A stretch of DNA of 50,346 bases from Moraxellaceae bacterium (lineage in GTDB: Bacteria > Pseudomonadota > Gammaproteobacteria > Pseudomonadales > Moraxellaceae), in contig JAJFBF010000014.1 of the NCBI GenBank assembly GCA_020697295.1, positions 1-50,346 of the forward strand, given 5' to 3'. Under the pieces are notes generated by a model, which had not been told where the DNA came from, did no database searches, and saw only the letters and a list, made by a program, of their open reading frames with translations. This document shows, piece after piece, positions 9,253-21,455 of the stretch (within the stretch, counting starts at the first letter, position 1; each line of letters opens with the position of its first letter). Position numbers and translations under genes: made by a program.

Positions 9253-10641
9253 ATGAGCCAATCGACCTCTTCCTCCATGTGGGGCGGCCGCTTCAGCGAG
9301 GCGACCGACGCCTTCGTGGCCGAGTTCACCGCCTCCGTCAGCTTTGACAAGCGCCTGTACCGGCACGACATCATGGGCTCCATCGCCCATGCCACCATGC
9401 TGGCCCGAGTGGGCGTGCTGAGCTCCGAAGATCGCGACAAGATCGTTGCTGGATTGCAGGAGATACAGGCAGAGATCGAGTCCGGCCAGTTCGAGTGGCG
9501 GACCGACCTCGAAGACGTGCACATGAACATCGAGCACCGCCTGACCGACCGCATCGGCATTGCCGGCAAGCGCCTGCACACCGGCCGCTCCCGCAATGAC
9601 CAGGTCGCCACTGATGTAAGGCTTTACTTACGGGATGAGGTAGACGCCATAAGGGGCGAGCTCAAGCGCCTGCTCACCGGCCTGATCGACCTGGCCGAGC
9701 GCGAGCACGCCACCATCATGCCCGGCTTCACCCACCTGCAGACGGCGCAGCCGGTGACCTTCGGCCATCACCTGCTGGCCTGGTTCGAGAACCTGAAGCG
9801 CGACGACGAGCGCCTGGTCGACCTGCGCAAGCGCGTCAACCGCATGCCCCTGGGCTCGGCAGCCCTGGCCGGCACCACCTACCCCATCGATCGCGCCTAC
9901 ACGGCCGAGCTGCTGGGCTTCGAGGCCGTCTGCGAGAACTCCCTCGACGCCGTCTCCGACCGTGACTTCGCCATCGAGTTTTGCGCCGCCGCCGCGCTCA
10001 TCATGATGCACCTGTCGCGCTTCTCCGAAGAGCTCGTGCTCTGGGCCTCCGCCCAGTTCCAGTTCGTGCACCTGCCCGACCGCTTCTGCACCGGCTCCTC
10101 CATCATGCCGCAGAAGAAGAACCCGGACGTGCCCGAGCTGGTGCGCGGCAAGGCCGGCCGCGCCTTTGGCCACCTGTTCAGCCTGCTGACCCTGATGAAG
10201 GGCCAGCCGCTGGCCTACAACAAGGACAACCAGGAGGACAAGGAGCCGCTGTTCGATTCCATCGATACCGTGCGTGGCTCCCTGCGCGCCTTTGCCGACA
10301 TGGTCCCGGCCATCCAGGCCCGCCACGACAATATGCGCGAGGCCGCCCGCCGCGGCTTCGCCACCGCCACCGACCTCGCCGACTACCTGGTGAAGAAGGG
10401 CGTGGCCTTCCGCGATGCCCACGAGATCGTCGGCAAGGCCGTGGGCTTTGGCGTGCAGAGCGGCAAGGACCTGGCGGAAATGAGCCTGGTCGAGCTGCGC
10501 CAGTTCTCCGAAGTCATCGGGGAGGACGTGTTTGGCGTGCTCACTCTCGAAGGCTCGGTCAACGCCCGCAACCATATCGGCGGCACCGCCCCGGCCCAGG
10601 TGAAGGCCGCCTGCGCCCGCGCCCGCCAGCGCCTTGCCTGA
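9253..10641 (+). CDS. argH: Argininosuccinate lyase
   Basis: A 462-residue enzyme of the fumarase/aspartase superfamily. It splits argininosuccinate into arginine and fumarate, the last step of arginine synthesis. The signature loop [12 protein letters not shown] begins at residue 281 and contains the catalytic serine (S282 or S283). The N-terminal MWGGRF and TGRSRNDQV motifs are intact. It diverges from algZ, an arrangement shared with Pseudomonas. The ribosome site is weak. A strong terminator follows 15 bases after the stop. Confidence 0.97.
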   Translation: MSQSTSSSMWGGRFSEATDAFVAEFTASVSFDKRLYRHDIMGSIAHATMLARVGVLSSEDRDKIVAGLQEIQAEIESGQFEWRTDLEDVHMNIEHRLTDRIGIAGKRLHTGRSRNDQVATDVRLYLRDEVDAIRGELKRLLTGLIDLAEREHATIMPGFTHLQTAQPVTFGHHLLAWFENLKRDDERLVDLRKRVNRMPLGSAALAGTTYPIDRAYTAELLGFEAVCENSLDAVSDRDFAIEFCAAAALIMMHLSRFSEELVLWASAQFQFVHLPDRFCTGSSIMPQKKNPDVPELVRGKAGRAFGHLFSLLTLMKGQPLAYNKDNQEDKEPLFDSIDTVRGSLRAFADMVPAIQARHDNMREAARRGFATATDLADYLVKKGVAFRDAHEIVGKAVGFGVQSGKDLAEMSLVELRQFSEVIGEDVFGVLTLEGSVNARNHIGGTAPAQVKAACARARQRLA

Positions 10642-10656
10642 GCTTCCCGGGCACGC

Positions 10657-10685
10657 AAAAAAGCCGGCTTTTGCCGGCTTTTTTT
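10657..10685 (+). terminator. Intrinsic terminator of argH
   Basis: A perfect 8-bp stem (AAGCCGGC / GCCGGCTT) with a TTTT loop, flanked by an A-run and followed by a run of T. The A and T runs on both sides make it usable in both directions. Confidence 0.92.
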
Positions 10686-10744
10686 ATGTCCACTGCCTCA
10701 TCCTGAAATGAGTCGAGACCTTCCGCCCCCTTCCTGAAGCCCAT

Positions 10745-10799
10745 CCCTGCAGGCCGGGATTCATCCCGACTGGCATGAAGCAGACCGCCCTGTTGAAAA
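10745..10799 (-). repeat. REP-like dispersed element, copy A
   Basis: Read on the minus strand this has the family layout: ACAGGGCGGTCTGC, a short spacer, then the palindromic core GTCGGGATGAATCCCGGC. It lies in the gap between argH and the diguanylate cyclase gene. The trailing CCGGAACAGG part seen in other copies is lost. Confidence 0.75.
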
Positions 10800-10879
10800 G
10801 GCTCTTGAGGATGATCCGACTGCGCGGACACGGGACCTTGCAGACCCTTTCCTGAGGCGCAACCCGTCCATGACGGGCC

Positions 10880-12118
10880 TCAGGCCGATATCGCCAGGTC
10901 CTGGTGGATGACGATACGGTGGCGACCGCCGCGCTTGGCGGCATAGACGGCCTTGTCGGCGGCATCGAGCAGCGCCTGCGGCGCCTCCCCCGGCTGCGGC
11001 AGGCGCGCCGCCAGGCCGATGCTGACCGTGACGTGCGCCGCCGCCTGGGAGCCGGCATGGGGCAGGGCCAGGGCATCGACATCCTGCAGGATGCGCTCCG
11101 CCACCTCGCGCGCCCCTGCGACATCGGTCCCCGGCAGGATGATCACGAACTCCTCGCCACCATAGCGCGCCGCCAGGTCGCCCGGACGCCGCGCAGCATG
11201 CTGGAGCACCACGCCCAGCGCCGCCAGGCATTCGTCACCGGCGGCATGGCCATAGGTGTCGTTGTAGGGCTTGAAGAAATCGACGTCGATAAAGAGCAGG
11301 GCCATGGGCCGGTTCTCGCGGCGCAGGCGCTCCCATTCGCGCAGCAGGGTTTCGTCGAAGTGGCGGCGATTGGCCAGGTGCGTGAGGCCGTCCTGCTGCG
11401 CCAGCCGCTCCAGGGCCAGATTGAGACGCTGGCGCTCACTGGACTCGTGCTCCAGCAGCAGCCCCTGCAGAAAGCTGATGCGCTCCTGGCGCTCGATGAC
11501 CGCGCCCACGAAGACCATCACCAGCAGACTGCCGAGGCAGTACCAGGCCATCATCGCCCAGTCCACCGGGCGGCCCAGCAACAGCACGATGCCGACGCCG
11601 ACGAAGATGCCCGTCAGTGACGTCAGTGAGGAAACGATCAGGGACAGCCGCAGCGGCAGCACCAGGATGCTGATGATGAGCAGCGCCACATAGCTGTTCA
11701 TCTGGGTCAGGCGCGGATTGTCCAGGAGATGGGTGCCCAGCACGGCGATGGCCAGCACGACCGAGCCGGCCACGAAGATCACCTTCTGGTAATGCCGCTG
11801 GAAAGTCGGCAGGTGCAACAGCAGGATGGGCAGGACGAGGGCCGCGCCCATGGCTCCGAGCCAGCGCCACCAGAGCACGCCATCCGGGCCATTGAGCTCC
11901 TGCGGGAAGAGCATGCGCCCGCCCGCGCCAATGCAGACCCAGAGCAGGGCCAGCAGCGGCCAGCCGACGTAGACGAGGTGACTGAACTCCTCCTGCCGGC
12001 GCTGGGCAAAAAGCTGGTCGATAGGCGGCTTCAGCCAGCACCAGAACACGCGACCCGCTATGGTGGCGCGGATCTCGTCCGGATTGAGGCTGACGGCGGA
12101 GGGAGAATCGGGGGACAT
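10880..12118 (-). CDS. Membrane-bound diguanylate cyclase (GGDEF)
   Basis: A 412-residue protein. About six transmembrane segments (51-66, 85-103, 112-130, 142-160, 166-182 and 190-206) are followed by a short coiled stretch and a GGDEF domain (about 240-405). The active site is GGEEF at 320-324, with an RxxD inhibitory site (R311, D314) five residues earlier. It should be an active, product-inhibited cyclic di-GMP synthase. The membrane part differs in sequence from that of the protein at 962-2167, so the two probably respond to different cues. It diverges from ygiQ and its ribosome site is weak. Confidence 0.9.
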   Translation of the reverse strand: MSPDSPSAVSLNPDEIRATIAGRVFWCWLKPPIDQLFAQRRQEEFSHLVYVGWPLLALLWVCIGAGGRMLFPQELNGPDGVLWWRWLGAMGAALVLPILLLHLPTFQRHYQKVIFVAGSVVLAIAVLGTHLLDNPRLTQMNSYVALLIISILVLPLRLSLIVSSLTSLTGIFVGVGIVLLLGRPVDWAMMAWYCLGSLLVMVFVGAVIERQERISFLQGLLLEHESSERQRLNLALERLAQQDGLTHLANRRHFDETLLREWERLRRENRPMALLFIDVDFFKPYNDTYGHAAGDECLAALGVVLQHAARRPGDLAARYGGEEFVIILPGTDVAGAREVAERILQDVDALALPHAGSQAAAHVTVSIGLAARLPQPGEAPQALLDAADKAVYAAKRGGRHRIVIHQDLAISA

Positions 12119-12252
12119 CGCGTTTTTCTTGTTGAGCCCAGTCCTACATCTTTACTACAGAGCACCCGGCGCCGGCAGCCTCGCCCGACGAACGCGGCCC
12201 TGCGCGGGACAGGGGCCTGCGCTACAATGCGCGCCCCACACCGAGGTTCGCC

Positions 12253-14582
<2,330 letters not shown>

Positions 14583-14586
<4 letters not shown>

Positions 14587-15128
14587 TCCCTGATCCCGCA
14601 AGTCTGCTGCAGTTCTGGTTCCGGGACATTCCGGAAGCGGCATGGTGGCGCAAGGATGCGGCATTCGACGCCGAGTTGCGCCGGCGCTTTGGCGACTGGC
14701 ATGCCGCTGCCGCGCGCGGCGAACTCTTCGCCTGGCGTGACTCGCTACCGGGCCGACTGGCGGAGATTCTTTTGCTCGACCAGCTGCCGCGCAATCTCTT
14801 TCGTGACAGCGCCAGGGCGTTTGCCAGCGATGGCATGGCGCTGGCGCTGAGCCAGGAGGCAGTGCGCACGGGCCTCGCTGCCAGCCTGCCACCGCGAGAG
14901 CGAGCATTTCTCTACCTGCCCTACATGCACAGCGAATCTCTACTGATTCATGAAGAAGCGCTTCGGCTCTTCGCTGAACCAGGCCTGGAAGGAAACCTGG
15001 ACTTCGAGCGACGGCACCAGACCATCATTGCCCGCTTTGGCCGCTACCCGCACCGCAATGCGGTGCTGGGGCGCAGCTCCACCCCGGAAGAAATCGCCTT
15101 CCTGCAGGAGCCGGGTTCCGCGTTCTAA
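14583..15128 (+). CDS. DUF924 family protein
   Basis: A 181-residue protein of the DUF924 family (TPR-like fold, function unknown). Family hallmarks are LLQFWF at the start, [13 protein letters not shown] (about 62-74), [10 protein letters not shown] (about 109-118) and [13 protein letters not shown] near 151-163. The ATG lies within the end of ygiQ (ATGA overlap), so it is translationally coupled to ygiQ. Whether the two act together is not known. Confidence 0.9.
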
Positions 15129-15177
15129 ACGGAGCTCGCGCCGCTGCCCGCCATAAACCCTGCGACAGGAGTACGAC

Positions 15178-15717
15178 ATGACGATGGAAAAAGCCGTCCT
15201 TGGCGGTGGTTGCTTCTGGTGCCTGGACGCGGCCTTCCGCGAGCTGCGCGGCGTCACTGACGTGCAAAGCGGTTATGCCGGCGGCCCTCGCCCGAACCCG
15301 AGCTACGAGCAAATCTGCAGCGGCGCCACCGGCCATGCCGAAGTTGTGGCAATCACCTTCGACAACAGCGTGATTGCCTTTCGCGACCTGCTCGGAATTT
15401 TCTTTGCCCTGCACGACCCCACCACGCTCAACCGCCAGGGCCACGATATCGGCACGCAGTATCGCTCGGTGGTGTTCTGCCAGGATGCCGGACAGGCGCG
15501 CGTGACGCGCGAGATGATTGCGGAGCTCGAACGCGACCGGGTATATGCCGCGCCCGTCGTCACCGCGGTGGTGGAGCACGACACGCCCTTCTGGCCCGCC
15601 GAGGATTATCACCAGGATTTCTTCACCCGCAATCCGGGCCAGGGCTATTGCCAGGCCGTGGTCGCGCCCAAGGTCGCCAAGTTCCGGCAGAAATTCGCCG
15701 CGCTTCGCAAAGCCTGA
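15178..15717 (+). CDS. msrA: Peptide methionine sulfoxide reductase MsrA
   Basis: A 179-residue MsrA that reduces methionine-S-sulfoxide in proteins and free amino acids using thioredoxin. The catalytic cysteine is C12 in GGCFWC, and E55 follows in GHAEVV. A resolving cysteine is likely at C158 (GYCQAVVAPK). FWPAEDYHQDF is the expected conserved block. An AGGAG site lies seven bases before the ATG at 15178; Met3 is an alternative. It follows DUF924 by 49 bases and may share its message. Confidence 0.96.
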   Translation: MTMEKAVLGGGCFWCLDAAFRELRGVTDVQSGYAGGPRPNPSYEQICSGATGHAEVVAITFDNSVIAFRDLLGIFFALHDPTTLNRQGHDIGTQYRSVVFCQDAGQARVTREMIAELERDRVYAAPVVTAVVEHDTPFWPAEDYHQDFFTRNPGQGYCQAVVAPKVAKFRQKFAALRKA

Positions 15718-15834
15718 GCCGCCAGCCGGCCATCCATGAGCCTCGACTTGCGCAAGAACGCCCCCGGGCACGGTCCGCTCAAAGGGCCCGGCTGAGTTTT
15801 AACGGATCCTCCTGAACTGTCAGGCCGTCACTCG

Positions 15835-16956
15835 CTAACGGCGGCCGATCAGGTCCTGCTCCAGCATCCAGAGCCGGTCCTGCCCCCAGAGAGCCGGGCA
15901 CCCCTCGACCCGGAACGTGGGCACGCCCCACAGGCCCAACGCGAGCATCTCGGCACGATTGGCCTCGGCCACTGCGCGCCAGCTGTCATCGACCAGCGCC
16001 TCGCGGATGTCATTGCGATCAAGACCGGCGCGTTCGCCCATCTTTTCCAGGCCGCGCCGCGACCCGGCGTCGAGGCCGTCCGCAAAAACGCCTTGCAGGA
16101 AAGACTCCAGGAATTCCAGCCCCTTGCCCAGCGCGACGGCCCGATGCAGGAGCGCCATGCCACGCTCGACCGGCGCACCCACCGGATCGACGATGCAGCC
16201 AAATGGCAGGCCCAGGCGCAGCGCCTCGCGCTTGACGTCGCGCACGATATACAGACGCTTCTCCAAAGGCACCGGCAGGCCGCGCATCGCCATGGGCAGC
16301 ACAAAACGCAAGCGGAGCTCGGCGCCGTAGTGCGCAGCCAGACGACGTACCCGTGCAACGGCCAGGTAGGTATAGGGACTGCGCAGCGAACAATAGAAAT
16401 GCAGCGGCGGCGCTTCGGTTCCCGCTGGCCGGGGATTCCACTGCAGCTCGGGCGGGGGAAACAGCGGCCCCTCCTGGCCGCGCGCCAGGCCGCCCTCGAT
16501 CAGACGGCGCTCCAGGTAGTGCAGGCGATCAAGGCCCCAGTACCACTCACCCTCGAAATAGAAGGTCGCGCCCAGGTAGTGACCCAGGCGCTGGCGCAGG
16601 GCGGCGCCATCGGGTGCCACCAGCGTCTGCTGCTGCGGTGACACGCCAAAATGCGTGGCAAGGCGCGCGGCATCCCGCGCCGACCAGCCCTGCAGCCGCT
16701 CCCGATCCGGCGCGGCGGCAGCGGTGGGCGGCGGCACGGCATGCACCTCGAGGCGGATGTGATAACGATCGCGCAAGACGGGCAGCAGCGCGGCGGTCAA
16801 CTGGCTATAGGGATCGTCGGCCTGGTGAAAGTAATGCACTACCGCCTCATTGCCCGCCGCCCTGCGCCAGGAGGCCGCCAGCGCGCCACGCATGTCGCGC
16901 AGCGACTCGCTGGTAAGCAGGCGCGAGAACGCGCGCTGGATCGGAGCCTTCACCAT
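15835..16956 (-). CDS. Tandem DsbA/HCCA-isomerase-like protein
   Basis: A 373-residue protein made of two copies of the DsbA-like thioredoxin fold of the 2-hydroxychromene-2-carboxylate isomerase/GST-kappa type. Domain 1 (about 38-155) carries DPY at 48-50 where the family has SPY. Domain 2 (about 184-370) keeps SPY at 193-195 and the usual VPTFRVEG...WGQDRL ending. Neither has a CxxC, so it is not a disulfide oxidase. A glutathione-linked isomerase or transferase role is possible but unproven. The gene is 57 bases downstream of the acyltransferase gene on the same strand and probably in its operon. Confidence 0.8.
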   Translation of the reverse strand: MVKAPIQRAFSRLLTSESLRDMRGALAASWRRAAGNEAVVHYFHQADDPYSQLTAALLPVLRDRYHIRLEVHAVPPPTAAAAPDRERLQGWSARDAARLATHFGVSPQQQTLVAPDGAALRQRLGHYLGATFYFEGEWYWGLDRLHYLERRLIEGGLARGQEGPLFPPPELQWNPRPAGTEAPPLHFYCSLRSPYTYLAVARVRRLAAHYGAELRLRFVLPMAMRGLPVPLEKRLYIVRDVKREALRLGLPFGCIVDPVGAPVERGMALLHRAVALGKGLEFLESFLQGVFADGLDAGSRRGLEKMGERAGLDRNDIREALVDDSWRAVAEANRAEMLALGLWGVPTFRVEGCPALWGQDRLWMLEQDLIGRR

Positions 16957-17013
16957 GATCGGTCTCGCCTGCGGAAGGTCATGGCGCCCTGCCCGAGCCC
17001 CGGGACATCCGCC

Positions 17014-18336
17014 TCAGCCCTGGGTGTCCAGCAGCTCCTTGAGCAGCGCCAGGAAATTGTCGCGGAAGGCATCGGCGGCAAAACGGTCGAACTGCGCGCG
17101 CCGATAGCGGAAGGTGATGGTCAACTCGCCGCGCAAGGTCACCACGCCCACGGCCACGCCCATGGGCATGCGCGTCGGCGGGGAAAACCGGATGGCGGTG
17201 ATGCGCCCGGCCTTACCGGCGGGATCGGGAATATCGGAGACGCGGCCGAGATTGTTGAGCACGGCGGTATCGACCACGAAATTCCCGGTCAAGGGCATGA
17301 GATTGGTCAGCGACTTGCGCACCGAGCCCGGCAGCACCTGCACCAGGTTGAGCAAGTCCACCAGCAGGCCGGCGGTTTCCTCGCTCTTGTACTTCTGGGT
17401 TTGCGCGGTCACGGCCGCCAGGGTCTGCTCATAACTGCGGCGGTCGTCCTCGCGCGTGGCGACGTTCACCCACAGCGAGAAATTTCCCACGCCCTCCTGG
17501 CGCCAGGTGATGGGCCGGAAGTTCATGACATTCATCAGCGTGATACGGCCGGCCGCTTCGTTGCGCTGCAGGTTCCAGCGCTCCACGGCCAGGTGTACCA
17601 GCGCCGCCAGCACATCGTTGAGCGTGGCGCTGCCGAGGCGCAGCTTGCCGAGGGCATCGGTCTGCTCGCGCGTGAAAGTGTGCGATACAAAGGAAAGGCC
17701 GGCCTTGTTGTCGCCGAAGTGCGGCGCGATGCGCGTCGGCAACTGCACCGAGCGGGCGAGATAGCTGAGCAGGCGACGCGCGCGACGCAGCAGGTCGGGC
17801 ATGCCCTTGGCCCCGAACTCCTGGCCGATATGACGCGCCTTCACCACGTCGATGTCGGAGGGCTGCCCATCATCCACGCCGGCATAGAGGCGCATCAGCG
17901 AGAGCAGGAAGCGATAGGCGCCGGCGGCGTCGGTGACCACATGGCTCATCTTGAGGAAGAGCCAGTCGCCCTCCGGATGATGCGCGATCAACAGTCGGAA
18001 CGGCGGCGCATTCTCCAGCAACAGGCGACGTGTGTAGAACGAGTCGCGCGCGGCTTCCACCGCCGCCTCGTCGGCACACTCCACGCGCAGCACCGGATCC
18101 TCGTCGGCGCGCTCGATCAGCTCCCACTCGTAATGGCGGCCGCCGGCCTGGATGGGATGCTGGCGCACGGACGCCAGGGGGTGGCGACGCATCGCGGCAT
18201 AGGCCGCCGCCTCGATCTTCTGCTCGTCAAGGCGACCGGAAAAACGCAGGTCGAGCTGGATACCCATGGGCTCTTCCGCGCTCTCGAGATGATGAAAGAG
18301 CTCGTCAGTGACGGAAAAGGAAAAGCGCGTAGTCAT
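17014..18336 (-). CDS. WS/DGAT-like or condensation-domain acyltransferase
   Basis: A 440-residue protein resembling the chloramphenicol-acetyltransferase-like superfamily that includes wax ester synthase/DGAT and NRPS condensation domains. The active-site block is SHVVTDAAG at 131-139, giving H132-x3-D136 in place of HHxxxDG; the first His is replaced by Ser. The start (FSVTDELFHHLE) and the C-terminal block NNLGRVSDIP fit. A likely role is esterification of a lipid or polyketide-type alcohol. The frame stays open far upstream, but the ATG at 18336 overlaps the AraC stop (ATGA) and homology begins there. Confidence 0.75.
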   Translation of the reverse strand: MTTRFSFSVTDELFHHLESAEEPMGIQLDLRFSGRLDEQKIEAAAYAAMRRHPLASVRQHPIQAGGRHYEWELIERADEDPVLRVECADEAAVEAARDSFYTRRLLLENAPPFRLLIAHHPEGDWLFLKMSHVVTDAAGAYRFLLSLMRLYAGVDDGQPSDIDVVKARHIGQEFGAKGMPDLLRRARRLLSYLARSVQLPTRIAPHFGDNKAGLSFVSHTFTREQTDALGKLRLGSATLNDVLAALVHLAVERWNLQRNEAAGRITLMNVMNFRPITWRQEGVGNFSLWVNVATREDDRRSYEQTLAAVTAQTQKYKSEETAGLLVDLLNLVQVLPGSVRKSLTNLMPLTGNFVVDTAVLNNLGRVSDIPDPAGKAGRITAIRFSPPTRMPMGVAVGVVTLRGELTITFRYRRAQFDRFAADAFRDNFLALLKELLDTQG

Positions 18337-19328
18337 CCTGGGGATCCTGCGGTGGTGGCCGCGGCGGCCGGGTCTGCGTGGGAGGGAGTCGCGCCAGCCT
18401 TGCCACGTTGCTGGCGGTAATGCGAAGGGGAACTGCCATAGATGCGCTTGAACGCCTGGCTGAAGGCCGTCTCGGAACCATAGCCCACCATCTCGGCGAT
18501 CCGGCATACCGGCTGCTGGGTGTGCCGGAGCTGCCACAGCGCCAGGCGCATGCGGTGCTCGGCCAGGTAGCTGAGCGGCGGCTGACCCATGACCGAGCCG
18601 AAGCGTTCGGCGAAGGCCGAGCGCGACAGGCAGGCGATGCCGGCGAGATCGGGCACTGTCCACGGATGCGCCGGCCGCTGGTGGATGGCGGCCAGCACCG
18701 GCGACAGCGCGGGATCGCGCAGCGCGCGCAGCCAGTTGTTGGTGCCTTCCGGCAAACCCTCGACGTAGTCGCGCACGCACTCGATGAACAGGATGCCGAC
18801 CAGCCGGTTGATGATGGCCTGGTGCCCGGGGCGACCCGAGCCTTCGTTGGCGAGGAAATCGAGGCCGATGCGCAGCCATTCCGGCGGACTCTCGCTGATG
18901 CCGCGCATGACGAGCACCGACGGCATCGCCGCCAGCAAGGGACGGCCGAGGTCGGCATCGAGCCGAAAGCGCGCGGAGAGCGTGGTGGTGATGGCGCCGG
19001 AGCCGCCCACCTTGAGAAGGTCGCGGCTGTGGCCCTGGATGCCGGGCACGAGGTCGGTGAGTGCGGCGGGGGCGATGACGGCCTGCTCGTGCTGCAGGGC
19101 GTGGTCGCGGCCGTTCATGACCACGGCCATGTCACCAGGCTCGAGCCGGATCGGCGCCTCGTTGCTGAGGTAGAGCCACGCTTCTCCGGTCAACACCAGG
19201 TGAAACGCGGCGCGACCCTCGGTGCAAAAGGCAAAAGCCCAGGGCGCGCCCGCCTGGATATAGCGGAATTCGCCCCCGGACAAATGAATGTCGTCGAGGA
19301 TCTGGCTGAGGGTGTCGAGGGTGTCCAT
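18333..19328 (-). CDS. AraC-family regulator with cupin sensor domain
   Basis: A 331-residue regulator. The N-terminal cupin_6-type sensor domain (about 5-180) has EGRAAFHLVLTGEAWL and LEPGDMAVV. The C-terminal double helix-turn-helix (about 215-310) has LAGIACLSRSAFAERF and the final VGYGSETAFSQAFKR block. This subtype often controls neighbouring oxidoreductase or lipid genes. Its stop codon overlaps the acyltransferase start by four bases, so the regulator heads its own target operon or is at least co-transcribed with it. The ligand is unknown. The last ~20 residues are Ala-rich and dispensable-looking. Confidence 0.92.
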   Translation of the reverse strand: MDTLDTLSQILDDIHLSGGEFRYIQAGAPWAFAFCTEGRAAFHLVLTGEAWLYLSNEAPIRLEPGDMAVVMNGRDHALQHEQAVIAPAALTDLVPGIQGHSRDLLKVGGSGAITTTLSARFRLDADLGRPLLAAMPSVLVMRGISESPPEWLRIGLDFLANEGSGRPGHQAIINRLVGILFIECVRDYVEGLPEGTNNWLRALRDPALSPVLAAIHQRPAHPWTVPDLAGIACLSRSAFAERFGSVMGQPPLSYLAEHRMRLALWQLRHTQQPVCRIAEMVGYGSETAFSQAFKRIYGSSPSHYRQQRGKAGATPSHADPAAAATTAGSPG

Positions 19329-19383
19329 GCTCAGGGGAGGGCGCCCGCCGTTCTTGTTGTTGGCTGAATTCTGACATTAACCA

Positions 19384-19396
19384 ATGACAGGGTCAT
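19384..19396. promoter_or_regulatory. Possible operator upstream of araC-type gene
   Basis: An inverted repeat ATGAC-N3-GTCAT lies 56 bases upstream of the AraC-family start, with another TGACA 13 bases away. AraC proteins usually bind direct repeats, so the palindrome is only a candidate. Confidence 0.3.
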
Positions 19397-19500
19397 CAAG
19401 GGCAAGTCTTTTCCTGCCCATAATGCCCTCCCCCAATGCGATTTGTCCGGCTCCGGTCAGGCGCAGGCTCCACACGTCGCCCGGCACGTCCCGCCGGACA

Positions 19501-19530
19501 TGAAAAAGCCCGCTGGCGCGGGCTTTTTCA
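19501..19530 (-). terminator. Intrinsic terminator of rho
   Basis: A perfect 13-bp stem (TGAAAAAGCCCGC and complement) with a 4-base loop sits 18 bases past the rho stop. Its A/T ends give a T-run on both strands, so it could also stop transcription coming the other way. Confidence 0.93.
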
Positions 19531-19547
19531 GGGGGCGTAGTGACAGC

Positions 19548-20807
<1,260 letters not shown>

Positions 20808-20993
20808 AGAAAAGAGGATCTTGCGAAGGGAGAGGGGGCAACGCGACGGCGCCTGGGGCGCGTATGGCCGAATGATGATGTCAGCGCTAGAGGAAGCGTG
20901 AGGAACAGTCGGGGAACGGGAAAGCGGGGACTGCTCGGCCGGACGGCGTGCGTTGAATGGGCGGCCCGCTGCTCCGGACCGCCCTTGGGAAAA

Positions 20994-21323
20994 TTATATA
21001 TTCGAATCCAGGAACGCCGTCAACTGCGACTTGGAAAGGGCGCCCACTTTGGTGGCCTCGACACTGCCGCCCTTGAACAGGGTCAGGGTGGGGATGCCGC
21101 GGACGCCATACTTCTGGGCGGTGCCGGGGTTGTCGTCCACATTGACCTTGACGATCTTGAGCTTGCCTTCGTATTCGCCGGCAATCTCGTCCAGGATGGG
21201 GGCAACCATCTTGCAAGGCCCGCACCACGGCGCCCAGTAGTCGACCAGGACCGGACCGTCGGCCTTGATGACGTCGTTTTCAAAGCTGGAATCTGTGGCG
21301 TTCACGATGAGTGCGTTGGCCAT
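20994..21323 (-). CDS. trxA: Thioredoxin 1
   Basis: A 109-residue classical thioredoxin with active site WCGPC (residues 32-36) and the cis-proline loop GIPTL. It reduces protein disulfides and supplies electrons to enzymes such as MsrA at 15178. The ATG at 21323 has a GGAGACGACA leader and matches the family start. An open in-frame extension further upstream is a high-GC artefact. It lies upstream of rho in the same orientation, a common gammaproteobacterial arrangement. A GC-rich hairpin follows the stop (about 20959-20986) but lacks a T-tract. Confidence 0.98.
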   Translation of the reverse strand: MANALIVNATDSSFENDVIKADGPVLVDYWAPWCGPCKMVAPILDEIAGEYEGKLKIVKVNVDDNPGTAQKYGVRGIPTLTLFKGGSVEATKVGALSKSQLTAFLDSNI

Positions 21324-21455
21324 TGTCGTCTCCGCGAATGGGGAAAGGGGGGCATCATAGCAAAGACCGCTCCCGGCATACGAGCCTGACAGGTCATCCG
21401 GTGGCCCCTGAGGTAAGATGGGGCATCCTCCCCGCATTGCAAGGAGCACACGCCC

